Assembly (NCBI RefSeq): GCF_003628305.1
Contig: NZ_RBZM01000005.1
Location: 1-64,000 of the forward strand
Reading direction: 5' to 3'
From: Cohnella endophytica
Lineage (GTDB): Bacteria > Bacillota > Bacilli > Paenibacillales > Paenibacillaceae
DNA length: 64,000 bases
Part shown: in pieces, positions 63,701 through 64,000 of the stretch
Position numbering within the stretch: position 1 is the stretch's first letter
Layout of the letters: every line of letters begins with the position of its first letter
The notes under the pieces: model-generated
What the model saw: the letters and a program-made list of their open reading frames with translations, nothing else
Databases searched by the model: none
Told to the model about the DNA's origin: nothing
Translations under genes and position numbers: made by a program

Positions 63701-64000
63701 GGCCAGCGGCAAAGCGGTCATTCAGGCGGCGATCGTGAGTTCGCATGGGCGCCCTACCCAAGTCATCTTCCGGCAGGAAGTGACGGTCGGAAAAGTCGAG
63801 GACATGGATCAAATCATCAAGGATTTGAAAGAGAAGCTGGCAGGGATCGAAGCGAAAGCGCGCAAAGCTAAGGGCGCGCTGGCGAAGCTGCGTTACGTCG
63901 TGGATGCTTCCGCGGCAGGCAACGATGCCGTAAAACGGATCAACGATACGGACGCGAATAAAACCGACAAGCAGAATGCGATCAAGGAGGCACAGGATCA
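60753..64000 (+). CDS. Exported protein with ~314-residue repeats (3' end beyond window)
   Basis: At least 1082 residues, open at the window edge. ATG 60753 has GAGGTG upstream, 33 nt after ugd. The N-terminus has a signal peptide-like segment (KTKAILSTLALSLIASSLGG) with a probable cleavage near FAYAAEA. Three repeats follow (60993-61925, 61926-62867, 62868-~63810). Each has a helical part with LLDPIWNKIAAKLP, LFRLFKAVG, PEYRATLKAI, VEFLFGDG and VEGTVADIMA, then an Ig-like beta part with LKWTKVSGDPEV and VTIP. After the third, a Lys/Glu-rich coiled-coil stretch begins. I recognise no family. It could be a wall-bound or polysaccharide-binding protein; an SLH anchor downstream is possible. Confidence 0.8.
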   Translation, partial: MTLKTKAILSTLALSLIASSLGGLPLSRKGLAEKLGLSEFAYAAEALPEQIPGQLSQPDSDAASLPAKVQATMTGLPSGAFIGKLNAIHAALAAGDPADYQDVLNLQNEIAGLNDATDARLLDPIWNKIAAKLPNTVDKAAMKTSLFRLFKAVGSVPYDPQWESLEAIRVNPEYRATLKAIAEAAGIGGISMEDLVEFLFGDGAGLKGVEGTVADIMAGKSAIELFMLLGDKQGMTTVLLQGMGQLLGETGSYKFSAVLANLGVTPQDVQTMVFGFLGRLQKDEPAINAMTVAYLRTAATAKVQTRDDGRTQSYQLSIFGIEVPALALKWTKVSGDPEVSVAQNGVVTIPLAADKGSAVIRTSLINPYGGSAKVIFEQGITLRADDGEQTKFPVASLLERLSKLRAALLAGDPADAEAVRAVRDEIASWDAETGSALLDPLWKAIAAKLPATIDKEQAKGTLFRLVQAIGAISYDPHESELEAVLTNPEFRALLKAIGVAGGVKNLAADDLLVFLFGDGVELGGVEGAVRDRIAALSPEELLSLLGSQQGLAELAQQAMGELFVQTKSYKLSAALQGLGIPPQAILATVLGIQAKLSNGEAAGRALTVALIRSETTGVADVSEDGLTQRFVLKTFGVELPDSALRWTKVSGSSDVKVDAAGTITIPRKVETATAIVQAELVNPVTGKGKTIFVQEVTLKSIGGEVFPVEAYLARKEKLWAALAAGDPSDAQAVRKLRDEIAGLNVSANLKLIDPIWKPISAKLPGDANSTKLRTDLFKLFQDIGKLQYDSQASNLEALLANPDYEATLKAIGAAGGAKSLKVDDVLVFLFGDSENRGGVEGTVRDLMAKLKPKNLAALVDDAGARTAILNEAMGIVLADRENYGLSEALGNIGVKASDLRATMSNFQSKLKNEERADNALIVALFRSEAVPSVKVSSNGKRQDYSLSVWGVQLPSSSLKWSKVSGSKDVKVETNGTVTIPSKLASGKAVIQAAIVSSHGRPTQVIFRQEVTVGKVEDMDQIIKDLKEKLAGIEAKARKAKGALAKLRYVVDASAAGNDAVKRINDTDANKTDKQNAIKEAQD
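60993..63810 (+). repeat. Three tandem coding repeats of ~940 nt
   Basis: Unit 1 60993-61925, unit 2 61926-62867, unit 3 62868-~63810. Shared landmarks per unit: ALAAGDPAD-like segment, LLDPIWNK/LIDPIWKP, LEALLANPDYEATLKAI-like segment, FLFGDG, and LKWTKVSG near the end. Units are diverged (not DNA-identical), so the duplication is old. Confidence 0.9.

Overview
The window reads as the chromosome of a spore-former-type Firmicute of the Paenibacillaceae (Paenibacillus/Cohnella-like). The grounds are strong AGGAGG-type ribosome binding sites, a Tad pilus cluster with no outer-membrane parts, a YesM/YesN-type two-component system beside a sugar ABC transporter, S-layer homology (SLH) domains, and Bacillus-style cre and eps signals. 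The genus assignment is inference from gene content; no database was searched.

Layout. 1-383: the 3' end of a 23S rRNA gene, a 5S rRNA gene and a terminator. 446-5311: housekeeping and envelope genes (luciferase-like oxidoreductase, YitT, an NfeD/SPFH pair, a secreted NlpC/P60 hydrolase, a divergent guanylate-kinase-like protein). 5462-15655: a tightly coupled ten-gene Tad/Flp pilus operon (CpaE-like, CpaF, TadB, TadC, Flp pilin, three pseudopilin-like proteins, prepilin peptidase, FHA protein). 15734-24281: mixed metabolism and repair (DJ-1/PfpI, an SDR-like epimerase, a lipoprotein, a DUF2621 membrane protein, DNase IV, PurU, transketolase, PpnP) and an unusual dehydrogenase fused to a PilZ domain. 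24353-33181: an alpha-galactoside utilisation locus (response regulator and histidine kinase on minus; binding protein, two permeases and GH36 alpha-galactosidase on plus). 33380-34729: pgi.

35059-42888 is a single 2609-residue, SLH-anchored, secreted glycosidase-like protein with seven tandem 77-residue repeats. It looks richer in A+T than its neighbours. A 35-bp perfect direct repeat lies before it and again just after it, ahead of the next gene. 43125-60719 is an exopolysaccharide locus of the Wzx/Wzy type: PHP-type tyrosine phosphatase, Wzz-like protein, tyrosine kinase, GalU, initiating sugar transferase, five further glycosyltransferases, an acetyltransferase, polymerase, flippase, pyruvyltransferase, GDP-mannose synthesis (ManC) and UDP-glucose dehydrogenase (Ugd). 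A structured 227-nt gap between the tyrosine kinase and galU sits where Bacillus carries the EAR (eps-associated RNA) antitermination element. The window ends inside a long exported protein (60753 onward) made of at least three ~314-residue repeats of unrecognised type.

Taken together the window is rich in cell-surface functions: a pilus, a large S-layer enzyme, a probably pyruvylated and acetylated mannose- and glucuronate-containing polysaccharide, and a large repeat protein probably sharing the polysaccharide operon. The observations most worth following are the dehydrogenase-PilZ fusion, the EAR-like RNA, the direct repeats and shared CTATGTCATAC motif around the giant enzyme and polysaccharide genes, and the tri-repeat protein at the right edge.
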